A DNA stretch of 64,000 nt from Phascolarctobacterium sp. (GCF_030531065.1 NZ_JAUNOQ010000005.1:114577-178576); one strand, 5' to 3'. Positions 51,908 to 60,859 are shown, counted from the stretch's first letter. Program-made: numbers and translations. The notes: generated by a model from the letters alone, not told the origin.

Positions 51908-53302
51908 TTATATTTTTAACATATCACTATAACTTACTAATTTAATCCTAGCATCCGCCTTTGCAAACTGCTGGCAAGCAGCAGTAAAGCCGGACTTGGA
52001 GAAAATATAATAATAACACTCACTGAACCAGGATAATAGCTTACGCCGTTCCAATAACGTTTCCAGCACATCTTTATCTGTTTGCTCATTACGCCATTTA
52101 CATTCGCAGATGATTGCTTTATCGTTACCGGCAGCAACAATATCAATTTCTTCCTGGCGTTTTAATTTAGGATTATTCCCCCACCAGCGTCCAAGATTTT
52201 GGAACTGTACAGGCAGGTTAATATAATTTTCCAGCAAATAGTCTGCGCAAATACTTTCAAAAACCTTCCCCATATATTCGTTAACGTGCGGTTGAATATT
52301 TGCCCAAGCTGCTTCCGGCATATTGCGCTGAATAAGTATATTGTTATCAGGTATGAATTTATACCAAAAGCGGAACATGCCATCCTTAATGCTATAAATG
52401 CTTTTACGGCTTTTTCCTGCTGTACCGGCAGGTATTTCTTTTTCGATAATACTAAGCTCTGCAAGCTTGTCTACATAATTTGTTGCAGTAGAATTTTCAA
52501 TACCAACTTTAGAGGCAATTTCAGAAATTCTGGAACTTCCTGTCGCAATAGCTCTGATAATAGCATTATACATAGCCGGTTCTCTTAGTTCTTGGTTCAA
52601 CAGATTAAACGGTTCTTCATACATATAGCCGCTAGGTGTAAGAAAAGTATTGATGATATTGTCCTTAAGACTCAGACTATCGGTGATAAACGACATATAC
52701 AGCGGTATGCCGCCAGTTATACCATAAACAACCGCTAAATCCTCACTGCTAAAATTTTTATAATAAGCAGCGGCTTCATAAAAGGTAAAAGGCTTAATGT
52801 GAAGTTGGGCCGTCCTGCGTCCATATAACGGGCTTTGATAGCCAAGAACCTGCTTTTCCATAAACGACATGGAAGAACCACAAAGAATAATAAAAAGGTT
52901 GGCATTGTTCTTGAACCTGGTATCTATCAGCTCCTGTAAAAGTGAAGATATAGGGCGATAAGAACGTGCAAGATAAGGATATTCGTCAATTACAAGAATA
53001 ATTTTTCTGTTTTGGGCAAGCTCGCCTATTTCAATTAACGCGCTGCGAAAATCCTTATATAGAGGGGCATTATCCGTATTAGCATTATCTAAAGCAGTAA
53101 TACTTTTGCTAAAATTTTCAAGATTATCCTTAGCGGTACTTTCAATGGCTGTAAAATAAATAACGTCCTTATCTTTGATAAACTCATTAATAAGAGTAGT
53201 TTTACCGACACGCCTGCGGCCATAAATAATAATACACTGAAATTTATCCTGTCTATATAGTGTATTTAATTGCTGTAATTCGGCTTTACGTCCTACGAAC
53301 AT
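51908..53302 (-). CDS. AAA-type ATPase with C-terminal DUF234/nuclease-like domain
   Basis: 464 residues. Starts with FVGRKAELQQLNTLY and Walker A IIYGRRRVGKTTLINEF; Walker B appears as KIILVIDEYPYLA, and LFIILCGSSMSFME is the sensor region. A winged-helix part (SSRISEIASKVGIENSTATNYVDKLAEL) follows near 250. The C-terminal EIDIVAAGNDKAIICECKWR has the D...ExK layout of PD-(D/E)XK nucleases. The family occurs in archaea and anaerobic bacteria; its role is unknown, with mobile-element or defence links suspected. It is A/T-richer than the cob genes, which suggests acquisition. Confidence 0.82.
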   Translation of the reverse strand: MFVGRKAELQQLNTLYRQDKFQCIIIYGRRRVGKTTLINEFIKDKDVIYFTAIESTAKDNLENFSKSITALDNANTDNAPLYKDFRSALIEIGELAQNRKIILVIDEYPYLARSYRPISSLLQELIDTRFKNNANLFIILCGSSMSFMEKQVLGYQSPLYGRRTAQLHIKPFTFYEAAAYYKNFSSEDLAVVYGITGGIPLYMSFITDSLSLKDNIINTFLTPSGYMYEEPFNLLNQELREPAMYNAIIRAIATGSSRISEIASKVGIENSTATNYVDKLAELSIIEKEIPAGTAGKSRKSIYSIKDGMFRFWYKFIPDNNILIQRNMPEAAWANIQPHVNEYMGKVFESICADYLLENYINLPVQFQNLGRWWGNNPKLKRQEEIDIVAAGNDKAIICECKWRNEQTDKDVLETLLERRKLLSWFSECYYYIFSKSGFTAACQQFAKADARIKLVSYSDMLKI

Positions 53303-53313
53303 AAAATCACCTC

Positions 53314-53340
53314 ATTAAGTTAATTGTAATTAAGTTAATT
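53314..53340. repeat. two direct 12-base repeats at the ATPase gene promoter
   Basis: ATTAAGTTAATT occurs at 53314-53325 and again at 53329-53340. The copies lie between the ATPase start and a minus-strand TATTATAAT box, so they may be an operator. Confidence 0.5.
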
Positions 53341-53394
53341 ATAATACACTACATTCAATAAAGCAAGTAATAATACTATCGGCAGCTATATTCC

Positions 53395-53464
53395 GGCTGC
53401 CCCTTCGGTTTTTTTATAACCAAGCCATAGCTTTGTAATCGCCTTTGGGAAAATGCAGCACATA
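53395..53464. repeat. direct repeat copy 1, contains a cobU fragment
   Basis: About 70 bases nearly identical to 54836-54905. Its right half (TAGCTTTGTAATCGC... TGCAGCACATA) resembles cobU codons at 51448-51487. It ends four bases before the stop of the AlbA-like gene, so it marks one edge of that module. Confidence 0.7.
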
Positions 53465-53467
53465 TGC

Positions 53468-54721
53468 TTATCTCAACACGTACCTCGTCCCCTTCCCCCT
53501 GCCTTCAATTTTTACAACGCCCTTTTCGTTCATAGCTTTTAATAACTGCGTTGTCTTCGATTTGCCAAATTCAACACAAGGCGTAATTTCACTGATTGAT
53601 TTTAATACTGTCTTACTTAAAATTGCATATATTTTTTGTTCGTCTTTCGTCAAATCCAAGTTTTTCTCAAAAAGCGGAAGTACTATCTTAATTGTATTCT
53701 CCGATACTTCAAATTCAGGTTGCTTTAACCCTTCTTCATAAAGCTGCTTTATCCGGAGGATACCTGTACCAAATATTTCAACATATCCTAACCTATAGAA
53801 TACATTGGCAAGGGTTCTGTTTCTAAGCACTGAAAGTTTTCCGGACAAATACTCGTCTTCTGTTATTCCGGACGGCAGCCCTCCCGGGGAAATAATTTCC
53901 ACTCTATCGTCATACATCAACACCCTTATTTGCGAATCTACATCCCACGCCCTATGAATCAGAGCGTTTGCAACAGCTTCCCTAAACGCCGCCTCCGGTA
54001 TTCTTTCAACCTTTTTCCTGTCGGCGCCTTTTATTTCCTCATACCGGTAATAATCCTTAAATACCTCCAACGCTTTGTCGTTTGCCGCCAAAACAGATAT
54101 ATGGTCGAATGTAGCCCGCTTTTGGATAATACTGATGCTCTCGCCAAACTTCACTATATCAATTCCCGGAAAACGGTTTTCATCGGACAAAATCCCGGCC
54201 GCATTATTATACCCGCCAGAAGCGTTATACAAATTCAATGTTTTCAAAGTATCCTGATTAAAGTTCTCTATCCGGATATGCTCTTTTAATTTGCGGCACA
54301 AAATATCAAATTTCAAATTCTGATCTTCGCACGGCAATTCTTCAAAACTGATATTTTTCCCTTCTAAAATCAACCTTGACAGCTCCAGCCTATCAACCTC
54401 TATAGTTGCGGTATCATTCCGTTTATATGCTTTTGATTTATATAAATACGGCTTCTGAATACCGCCTTTTACGGTCAGTTTTATCGTCCTGCCATTGTTC
54501 TGCAATTCCAAAATATAATCAGGCTGCGGCGTGATGCTGTCATTAATCTTGTTTTCAATATCAAGGCGCGCCTGCTTTCCATCCGGCAATCCTATAATAT
54601 TACCGTTATCATCAATGCCAAAAATAATTTCCCCGCCGTCATAATTGGAAAAAGCGCTTACCGTTTTCAAAAAAGTATTCGTAACCTGTTCCTTAAACTC
54701 CATCGTCCGCGTTTCCCGCAT
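53468..54721 (-). CDS. Schlafen/AlbA_2-type DNA-binding regulator
   Basis: 417 residues from ATG 54721 (AAGGTG upstream; frame opens at 54775). RETRTMEFKEQVTNTFLKTVSAFSN and GGEIIFGIDDNGNIIGL form the AlbA_2 (formerly AAA_4) domain. Near 235-340 lies the ATPase-like/HATPase_c_4 region with FREAVANALIHRAWDVDSQIRV and DRVEIISPGGLPSGI. A winged helix closes the protein (ITPCVEFGKSKTTQLLKAMNEKGVVKIEG). Such proteins are putative transcription regulators, often on mobile DNA. The gene is flanked by about 70-base direct repeats. Confidence 0.85.
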   Translation of the reverse strand: MRETRTMEFKEQVTNTFLKTVSAFSNYDGGEIIFGIDDNGNIIGLPDGKQARLDIENKINDSITPQPDYILELQNNGRTIKLTVKGGIQKPYLYKSKAYKRNDTATIEVDRLELSRLILEGKNISFEELPCEDQNLKFDILCRKLKEHIRIENFNQDTLKTLNLYNASGGYNNAAGILSDENRFPGIDIVKFGESISIIQKRATFDHISVLAANDKALEVFKDYYRYEEIKGADRKKVERIPEAAFREAVANALIHRAWDVDSQIRVLMYDDRVEIISPGGLPSGITEDEYLSGKLSVLRNRTLANVFYRLGYVEIFGTGILRIKQLYEEGLKQPEFEVSENTIKIVLPLFEKNLDLTKDEQKIYAILSKTVLKSISEITPCVEFGKSKTTQLLKAMNEKGVVKIEGRGKGTRYVLR

Positions 54722-54834
54722 ATATCGCACCTTCTTTCTGATTTCATCAAGCATATTATAAGCAAAAGCAAGCAAAAAAGCAATCGTATTTTTTTACGAT
54801 TGCTTTTTCAGCCATTTTCGGTTATAAACGCATC
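54722..54834. other. short intergenic stretch with an inverted repeat
   Basis: AAAAAAGCAATCGTA(T)...TACGATTGCTTTTT at 54774-54807 forms a strong hairpin with a T run on the plus strand and an A run before it. It could be a bidirectional terminator beside the AlbA-like gene. Confidence 0.45.
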
Positions 54835-54835
54835 T

Positions 54836-54905
54836 GGCTTCCCTTTTGGTTTATTATAACCAAGCCATAGCTTTGTAATCGCCTTTGGGAAAAATGCAGC
54901 ACATA
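54836..54905. repeat. direct repeat copy 2, contains a cobU fragment
   Basis: Second copy of the repeat at 53395-53464. The similarity to cobU continues a little further here (GTTCCGCAAATTC against TTTCGGCAAATTC) to about 54923. It lies upstream of the DinJ-YafQ pair and bounds the AlbA-like module on the right. Confidence 0.7.
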
Positions 54906-54958
54906 ACGTTCCGCAAATTCACAAAAATCAACAAACTAGCATCAACTTTTGCATGCAA

Positions 54959-54996
54959 AGTATTGTATTTTTCGTGCATATAAGATACAATATACT
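54959..54996 (+). promoter_or_regulatory. promoter and operator of the DinJ-YafQ pair
   Basis: TTGTAT (54963-54968), 17-base spacer, TACAAT (54986-54991). The two boxes lie in an inverted repeat, AGTATTGTAT ... ATACAATATACT, so a dimeric antitoxin complex could cover both. Confidence 0.65.
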
Positions 54997-55022
54997 TACA
55001 AAGCAAGAAAGGAGTTGAGCAT

Positions 55023-55304
55023 ATGGCTAATTCTGCTACTACAAATATCAGTATTCGTATGGACGCCGACCTAAAAGCTAAGGCTGACGCTTTATTCAGC
55101 GAATTCGGTATGAGCTTATCCACGGCATTTAATATTTTTGTCCGCCAGTCCCTCCGCGAAGGTAAAATTCCCTTTGACATTTCTTTAAACAAGCCCAACA
55201 AAGAAACTATCGCGGCAATGCTTGAAGGCGAAAAGATTGCCAAAGATCCATCTGTGAAAGGTTATACTGATCTAGACGAATTGTTTGCCGACCTAAAAGC
55301 ATGA
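55023..55304 (+). CDS. dinJ: RelB/DinJ-family antitoxin
   Basis: 93 residues. ATTNISIRMDADLKAKADALFSEFGMSLSTAFNIFVRQSLREGKIPF is the ribbon-helix-helix DinJ signature; the C-terminal half is the flexible toxin-binding part. AAGGAG precedes the ATG. It should bind YafQ and repress the operon. Overlaps the toxin gene by 4 bases. Confidence 0.92.
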   Translation: MANSATTNISIRMDADLKAKADALFSEFGMSLSTAFNIFVRQSLREGKIPFDISLNKPNKETIAAMLEGEKIAKDPSVKGYTDLDELFADLKA

Positions 55305-55588
55305 GCAAAGTAAAATATATTGTCAAAACCACTAACCAGTTTAAAAAGGACTATAAATTAGCGCTAAAGCGTGGCTTAAAGGTTTCCATTTTAGAACGCA
55401 TAATCACAACGCTTGCTATGGGCGAAACCTTGCCAGAAAAACATAAGGATCATGCTCTGTCCGGCGACTGGAACGGTTATAGGGAATGCCATATTCTTCC
55501 CGACTGGCTTTTAATTTACCGCATTGAAGACAATGTGCTTGTTCTTACCTTAGCCCGTAACGGAACTCATAGCGATTTGTTTGGCTAA
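55301..55588 (+). CDS. yafQ: YafQ-family mRNA interferase toxin
   Basis: 95 residues. KTTNQFKKDYKLALKRG, HKDHALSGDWNGYRECHILPDWLLIYR and LVLTLARNGTHSDLFG carry the YafQ active-site residues (histidines and the terminal Phe context). YafQ cuts mRNA in the ribosome. Complete and paired with DinJ, so probably functional. Confidence 0.93.
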   Translation: MSKVKYIVKTTNQFKKDYKLALKRGLKVSILERIITTLAMGETLPEKHKDHALSGDWNGYRECHILPDWLLIYRIEDNVLVLTLARNGTHSDLFG

Positions 55589-55594
55589 TAAATG

Positions 55595-55630
55595 CCGCTG
55601 TATAGGAAACTTTCTATACGGCGGTTTTTT
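55595..55630 (+). terminator. terminator of the DinJ-YafQ pair
   Basis: CCGCTGTATAG/CTATACGGCGG stem with an 8-base loop, followed by TTTTTT on the plus strand, just after the toxin stop. Confidence 0.85.
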
Positions 55631-55714
55631 CTATTTTTTACAAATCTTGGTGAGTGACCAAAAAATCAGCCCTCGTCTTACGACGAGAGCCTCTTCGTTC
55701 GGGACTTCTTTTTT

Positions 55715-55786
55715 GTGACATAATTGTCTGGATCCCACTTACAGTAAGTGGGACTGCTCCGGATTAGCACTAGTATTTCCTTTTTG
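55715..55786 (-). other. partial copy of a cobalamin riboswitch
   Basis: About 72 bases resembling 51731-51800 of the cobU riboswitch in the same orientation, including the B12-box hairpin. The hairpin reads CCCACTTACTGTAAGTGGG here against CCGCTACTGTAAGCGG, so both arms changed and still pair. The rest of the aptamer and any downstream cob gene are missing. Confidence 0.7.
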
Positions 55787-55809
55787 TTACACAGCAGACA
55801 TAAAATTTT

Positions 55810-58416
55810 TTATAAATATTTCCCAATTAAAGATGCCAACTCCGAATCGAATTCCTTCATGCGGCTATCTTGATTAAAAAAGTGCAACCCCCATATTTTA
55901 TAATCGTTGTCATCAACAAATATTTTCGTAGGCACAGCTCCTGTCTTTAATTGGAGCAGAAACTTCTCTTTCCAAGCATCCTTCTCGATAAGCTGCGTAC
56001 CTTTCGGCTCAATAAATATCTGGAGTTGTTCAAATCCATCTTCTTTATCTCTTTGCAGGAAAAGCACATAATCAGGCTCAAACCGCTCGCCATTCTCAAA
56101 CGAATAAATGTGAAATTCGCGTTCATTTCTAACAAGGTAAATTCTGTTATAAATTTTTCGCAAATCAGCCACATATCCACGGAAGTAAGCTACAAATGCT
56201 TTTTCTTCTGATGTTCCATAGTTATCAGTATAGACAAACCAGTCCTCTACCGAAAGATCAATTTTCCAATCCCTCTTTACAGACGGATCGTTCTGCGATA
56301 TACCGATTCCACCATCATGAGGCTCAGTATAATTGACGGTTTTGTTACGAAATACATCTCTGATATTTCTTGCTCTGAATGCTTTTGTGCCTCTGTATGT
56401 TTCTTCGATGCCAGAAACAGATGCCGCTATCTTGCCAAGCACATAGAAAACAGCGGCATAAAGCGTCTCCATAGTCGGATGTTCATCCTTACTCTGAATA
56501 TCAATACGAACAGCGCCGAGATACTCGTCATCTGTTATGAACTGCCGTGTAGATTCGAGATTTGGAAAATAGGAGCGCAGTGTGTTAAATTTAAAGATTG
56601 GATATTTCGCCAAAGCTTTATTGACAATAGCATAATTGATAGCAGCTATCTCCTTAATACGCATATGAGCTGTTTTTAAATTAACAGCAAGATCCACCCC
56701 TTGCGAATTTTCCACCATAACAGAATCAAAACCGGCTGCTCCCGTAGCGGCATGGAAACGATAGATGTCATCTCGGACGGCTGGCGACAAACCACGCACA
56801 TCCTTCCTATCCTTTACTTCCCTATCATTTAAGAAAATCAAACCTTTTAGGTATATATCAGTAGCTTTAAAATCTTCTTTCAAGACATATTCCCGCTGTA
56901 CAATTTTATCGGTATCCAGTCCGATTTCGCGCAATGCATTACGCAATTCTGTAACATAACGATGATCGTTCTGGCAATGATAATAAAGCGTCTCGCAAAC
57001 GCGCATTTCACTGGTTACATCCTCGTCATATTTCCTCTGAAATTTCGGTTGTTCATCGTCAATTTGAAACGGACAGTACCTTGCTCCGCGTCCGATTAAC
57101 TGCGCTTCCGCAATCGTAGCAGGAGCTATTTTCTTACCGCCGGACTGCCTTGTTTCATATAATCGCACAATATCAAAGAGATTGAGGACGTCCCAGCCTT
57201 CATCTAGTTTTTTGACCTCGAAAATAGCCCTGTAAGGATTATCTTCATCTTCAAGTGAATTCAAAAGGATCTGTTTCTGCTCGGCGTCCTTATCGTCATT
57301 GACAGAAACGCAATGTCCCTCGGAAAAATCGTCGCGGAGTTCCGCGGCAAGCGTATCCAAAGAAATGCTGTTTTTGGCAAAATAAGCAAAGGCTTTATAC
57401 ATAACGCCGTCAGTAGCAACAGTAGAAAGATTACGTAATTGCGCCCCCGTCAGCTGTTTAACCGTTTCAATGAACGCCGTCATAAAGTCCTTGCTGTCGG
57501 CAATCTTTGCCGCTTTAAAAAGCACGACAGGCTTGATTGCAAGACGATGGTCTTGAAACACCTTCAAACGGTACTGGCTGAGGACAAGCGCCTGCAAAGC
57601 CCTCTCCATAATGCTAAGTTCGGAGCGTAAAGTAATAATATCCTTAGAATACTTGTCGTTATAAAATTTAGCCAAGGCATAATCGAATATAATCTTATTT
57701 TCATATGCCGCGCGAATCGCCTGATTAGCAAAGTCGCAAGTAGCAGTAAACTCCAGCAAGAGGTTATCGGTATTTTGCTCGAATATCCTCTTAACAGTAT
57801 TCTCCCAAGAACGGTAAATGGATTCCTCGCTATCGGTTCTTTTCCTTTTGGTATCTACATTCAGATGGTGCGCTTCGTCGGAAATCAGCACGACTTTCCG
57901 CTCTGCAAAATCGTCAAAGGACATGCCGTTTTCCTTGACCATAAACATATCCGTGTGCAGTCCCTGCGTGGTAGCAAAGCAAATATTGATAGCGTTTTGG
58001 TCTGCATATTGGAAGTTATCTACCTGATTAATACGTATGCGTTCTCCGTCCAGAACAATTTCATCCGCAAAAAGATACTTTGTAGAAACCGGATTGCAGA
58101 AATTTTCCCGCGTCTTTTCGACAATGTTTGAGAGATTGACAAAAAACAAGAAATTCCGATAACCCTGCTTATAGAGATACAGTATCAAGCCCGCCATAAT
58201 CAACGTCTTACCGCTGCCTGTCGCCATATGAAAAAGTACCTGCGTAGGCTTTGGACGATTGTTGCTCTCAAAATACGTTATGAAATTTTCAAACGCCCGC
58301 TTCTGATATGGACGCAATTCAAAATTGGGATTCAAATTATCCGGAATATAGGACGGGAGAGCCGCACTGTTACCATATTCACGCAAAGCGTCTATTTTTT
58401 CATATAAGAATGCCAT
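55810..58416 (-). CDS. res: type III restriction enzyme, Res subunit
   Basis: 868 residues. Superfamily 2 helicase motifs: ELRPYQKRAFENF, Walker A MATGSGKTLIMAGLILYLY, VLISDEAHHLN (motif II) and AEAQLIGRGARYCPF (motif VI). A C-terminal nuclease domain has FEPDYVLFLQ and FIEPKG, the PD...ExK layout. Res forms a complex with Mod and cuts DNA after ATP-driven sliding between two unmethylated sites. Starts three bases after the mod stop, so it should switch with mod. Confidence 0.94.
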   Translation of the reverse strand: MAFLYEKIDALREYGNSAALPSYIPDNLNPNFELRPYQKRAFENFITYFESNNRPKPTQVLFHMATGSGKTLIMAGLILYLYKQGYRNFLFFVNLSNIVEKTRENFCNPVSTKYLFADEIVLDGERIRINQVDNFQYADQNAINICFATTQGLHTDMFMVKENGMSFDDFAERKVVLISDEAHHLNVDTKRKRTDSEESIYRSWENTVKRIFEQNTDNLLLEFTATCDFANQAIRAAYENKIIFDYALAKFYNDKYSKDIITLRSELSIMERALQALVLSQYRLKVFQDHRLAIKPVVLFKAAKIADSKDFMTAFIETVKQLTGAQLRNLSTVATDGVMYKAFAYFAKNSISLDTLAAELRDDFSEGHCVSVNDDKDAEQKQILLNSLEDEDNPYRAIFEVKKLDEGWDVLNLFDIVRLYETRQSGGKKIAPATIAEAQLIGRGARYCPFQIDDEQPKFQRKYDEDVTSEMRVCETLYYHCQNDHRYVTELRNALREIGLDTDKIVQREYVLKEDFKATDIYLKGLIFLNDREVKDRKDVRGLSPAVRDDIYRFHAATGAAGFDSVMVENSQGVDLAVNLKTAHMRIKEIAAINYAIVNKALAKYPIFKFNTLRSYFPNLESTRQFITDDEYLGAVRIDIQSKDEHPTMETLYAAVFYVLGKIAASVSGIEETYRGTKAFRARNIRDVFRNKTVNYTEPHDGGIGISQNDPSVKRDWKIDLSVEDWFVYTDNYGTSEEKAFVAYFRGYVADLRKIYNRIYLVRNEREFHIYSFENGERFEPDYVLFLQRDKEDGFEQLQIFIEPKGTQLIEKDAWKEKFLLQLKTGAVPTKIFVDDNDYKIWGLHFFNQDSRMKEFDSELASLIGKYL

Positions 58417-58419
58417 CGA

Positions 58420-60321
58420 TTATCTCTCCCTATAAAAGCTTCTCGTGAACGCCTTATCCGAATCAGATACGCCGAACTCCTCATCGTCAATATCGCAGTA
58501 ATTCACATACAGGAGGTTCTTATCTAAAATCTCCATAAGGAACCGTTTCTTATCCGTCAGCGAAAGCGCAGCATAATCATCAGCTGCCTCATCAATTTTT
58601 GCCGGATCCACCTTGCAGCTGATAAAGCCGGACTTGAGCATTCTTCCGTAGATATCGGACAATGTATCATCGTCGGTTGCAGCTTCTATTTCTTCCACAA
58701 ATTTTTGGTTCAGCTTTGCTAATTGGAAAAAAGTAATCGTAGATTCAGGAGCTATCTCATTAAGAACCTTCAAGTTACGAACAAGTGTATCAGACTCTAC
58801 ATAATCCATCTGTTCAACTAAAATAAAGCGACGATGACCTCCATCCTGCTTATTAATTTCCATCACAGCATGACCTGTTGTCCCACTACCGCCAAAAAAA
58901 TCAAGTATGAGGGCATCTTTATCTTCCTTTACCACTGAACCCACACATTCAACGACCGTATATAATGATTTCGGATAAGAGAACACGGTGTTCGGAATTA
59001 AATTCTTCAACAACTGAGTGCCATTGACACTTGCATCAAATTTGGAATCAATCCATACTGTTTTATATGTTCCAAAATTTTTACCAAGCTCAATGTCATA
59101 TCCAATTTTTGTCTTTTTCACCCTCAACATGTCAAATATAGATTCTACTGTCTGTCGTGCATATCTCCATTTCCTTTCTACGCCTTTTGTGTCTATAGGA
59201 TAGACATAATATTCATCTCCGCGCTGTTCCGTTTGTGATATCGGATGAAATGAATCATCCGACACATCTCCAAATTCTATTATCTTTTCGTCCTTAACAA
59301 TAACAGGATAGAAGCAATTCTTTGCATCCGTTCTCAATGATTCACCTCCCCAATTTCTCAAAGGTGACCATTCAATTTCACTCTCAGAAAGTTTCCGACT
59401 GCAAATTACCTTTTTGCCTTTTGGCGTTACAAAAATAGCATATTCATGTGTGTAGGAAAAATTATTTCCTATTGTACCACGAGGATTATGAATAACCGTA
59501 ATACAATCAACCTCATATTCTGGAAAAATCTCCTCTATTAAAATCTGCAATCTAGGCTGTTCATTTTTATCAATCGCTACAATCAAAACCCCTTTTGCCG
59601 TTAAGAACCTTTTTGCCATTTGTAACCGTGTTTTCATGAATGTCAGCCATGTTGATCGATTAAATGAATTATTATAAGCAAAAGTGTTAGCATTACTTGT
59701 AGGATTATAAGGAGGGTCGATATAAACACATTTCACCTTTCCTTCGTAACGCTTTAGTAAGGAAGAAATAACCAGTAGATTATTTCCCTTAACAATCAGG
59801 TTATCCGATTCCGAAAACTGAGTTATATCTTCAAATCCATCCTTTGTATATCTCTTTGCACCAGAAAATACTTTAGGATACAAAAGTCTATCCACCTCAT
59901 CTGGCGCGAGAGTCTCATTATAAAAAATCTCCTGCCGTTTCTGATCATCTTTCGTCTGCCCGCCTTCCAATACGCAATCCTTATACGGGAAAACAAGCTC
60001 CACTTTACCGGAAGTAGAAATTAAATCGCCGTTCTCATCGGCAAGCCCAATCTTATTTTTAAAACGTGTATAGCTGTCTGGCAAAAATTGACGGTTATTA
60101 ATAACCCACGCAAAGCCAATTTTATCAAAAACCTTTACGCCGTCCACTTCTACAAAAAAGCGGGAGCGCGTCTCCTTGTTCGCAAGAAGCAGTCGAATAA
60201 GCCCCGCATCCATCTTCATTGCCGCTTCATATACCGCATTGCGCAAAAAGGTTCCATCCTCTGACACAAACCTATCGTCTGCTTTCAGTACTGTCAATAC
60301 AGTCTCATAAAAATTGGCCAT
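58420..60321 (-). CDS. mod: type III DNA methyltransferase, Mod subunit
   Basis: 633 residues. VKCVYIDPPYNPTSNANTF has the DPPY catalytic motif IV and, further C-terminal, LILDFFGGSGTTGHAVME the SAM-binding motif I; this order marks the beta group of N6-adenine methyltransferases typical of type III Mod. The part between holds the target-recognition domain (about 270-420), which cannot be decoded by eye. GGAGGAG precedes the ATG. A poly-G promoter lies just upstream, which suggests phase-variable methylation. Confidence 0.95.
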   Translation of the reverse strand: MANFYETVLTVLKADDRFVSEDGTFLRNAVYEAAMKMDAGLIRLLLANKETRSRFFVEVDGVKVFDKIGFAWVINNRQFLPDSYTRFKNKIGLADENGDLISTSGKVELVFPYKDCVLEGGQTKDDQKRQEIFYNETLAPDEVDRLLYPKVFSGAKRYTKDGFEDITQFSESDNLIVKGNNLLVISSLLKRYEGKVKCVYIDPPYNPTSNANTFAYNNSFNRSTWLTFMKTRLQMAKRFLTAKGVLIVAIDKNEQPRLQILIEEIFPEYEVDCITVIHNPRGTIGNNFSYTHEYAIFVTPKGKKVICSRKLSESEIEWSPLRNWGGESLRTDAKNCFYPVIVKDEKIIEFGDVSDDSFHPISQTEQRGDEYYVYPIDTKGVERKWRYARQTVESIFDMLRVKKTKIGYDIELGKNFGTYKTVWIDSKFDASVNGTQLLKNLIPNTVFSYPKSLYTVVECVGSVVKEDKDALILDFFGGSGTTGHAVMEINKQDGGHRRFILVEQMDYVESDTLVRNLKVLNEIAPESTITFFQLAKLNQKFVEEIEAATDDDTLSDIYGRMLKSGFISCKVDPAKIDEAADDYAALSLTDKKRFLMEILDKNLLYVNYCDIDDEEFGVSDSDKAFTRSFYRER

Positions 60322-60369
60322 CTTATTCTACTCCTCCATCTACATCGTCTGTTTACCCATTATACTAAC

Positions 60370-60397
60370 ATTTTACCACGCCTGTACCCCCCCGCAA
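60370..60397 (-). promoter_or_regulatory. poly-G promoter of the mod-res operon
   Basis: Minus-strand TTGCGG (60397-60392), 16-base spacer, TAAAAT (60375-60370). A G7 tract (60393-60387) covers the end of the -35 and the first five spacer bases. A second, perfect TATAAT at 60364-60359 has no -35 at the right distance; if it is the true -10, the tract lies just upstream of the -35 instead. Confidence 0.55.
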
Positions 60398-60411
60398 GAC
60401 TTATACTATTA

Positions 60412-60759
60412 TTATTTTCCCTCCAGTTTCTTCAATGCCCTTCGCACCCGGCATACCTCGCTAAAGAAGTCGTCCAGCTCCACATCCAGCCTGCTCAAAA
60501 GCAGGCACAAATTTCTGAAATTCACATCCCGCGCGCCCCTTTCCATCCTGCACAACGTCGTCTTGTGCAAGCCGCAGCAGGCGGCGAAGTCCTGCTGCTT
60601 AAAGCCCCGCGCTGCGCGCGCTTCCGCCAAAACCTCCCCCATAACCTGCAGCAGCTGCCGGTAATCATCCTCCGCGCATTCCTCCCGTTCCCGCGACTGC
60701 CGCAGCAGCTTTAGCAGCTGGGCGCGTTCCCGCGTTTCCCGGCGTCCTTTTTCTTGCAT
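60412..60759 (-). CDS. XRE-family regulator upstream of mod-res
   Basis: 115 residues from ATG 60759, chosen because AAGGAGGTG lies 6 bases upstream; the frame opens at 60831. The N-terminal 40 residues are charged and helical; the C-terminal half has a helix-turn-helix: EARAARGFKQQDFAACCGLHKTTLCRMERGARDVNFRNLC. It lies 90 bases before mod on the same strand and may control it, but it could also be an unrelated regulator. Confidence 0.8.
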   Translation of the reverse strand: MQEKGRRETRERAQLLKLLRQSREREECAEDDYRQLLQVMGEVLAEARAARGFKQQDFAACCGLHKTTLCRMERGARDVNFRNLCLLLSRLDVELDDFFSEVCRVRRALKKLEGK

Positions 60760-60859
60760 CCGCGCCACCTCCTTGCTTAAAAGCATAAGGTAAAAGCGCC
60801 GCCCGCCTACGTAAATTGCCAAATACGGCAATAAATAGATTTTTAAGAATTTTCTGCGC

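Noticed and set aside
54854..55243. 129-codon minus-strand frame
   Set aside because: It is antisense to DinJ, whose family match and ribosome-binding site are clear.
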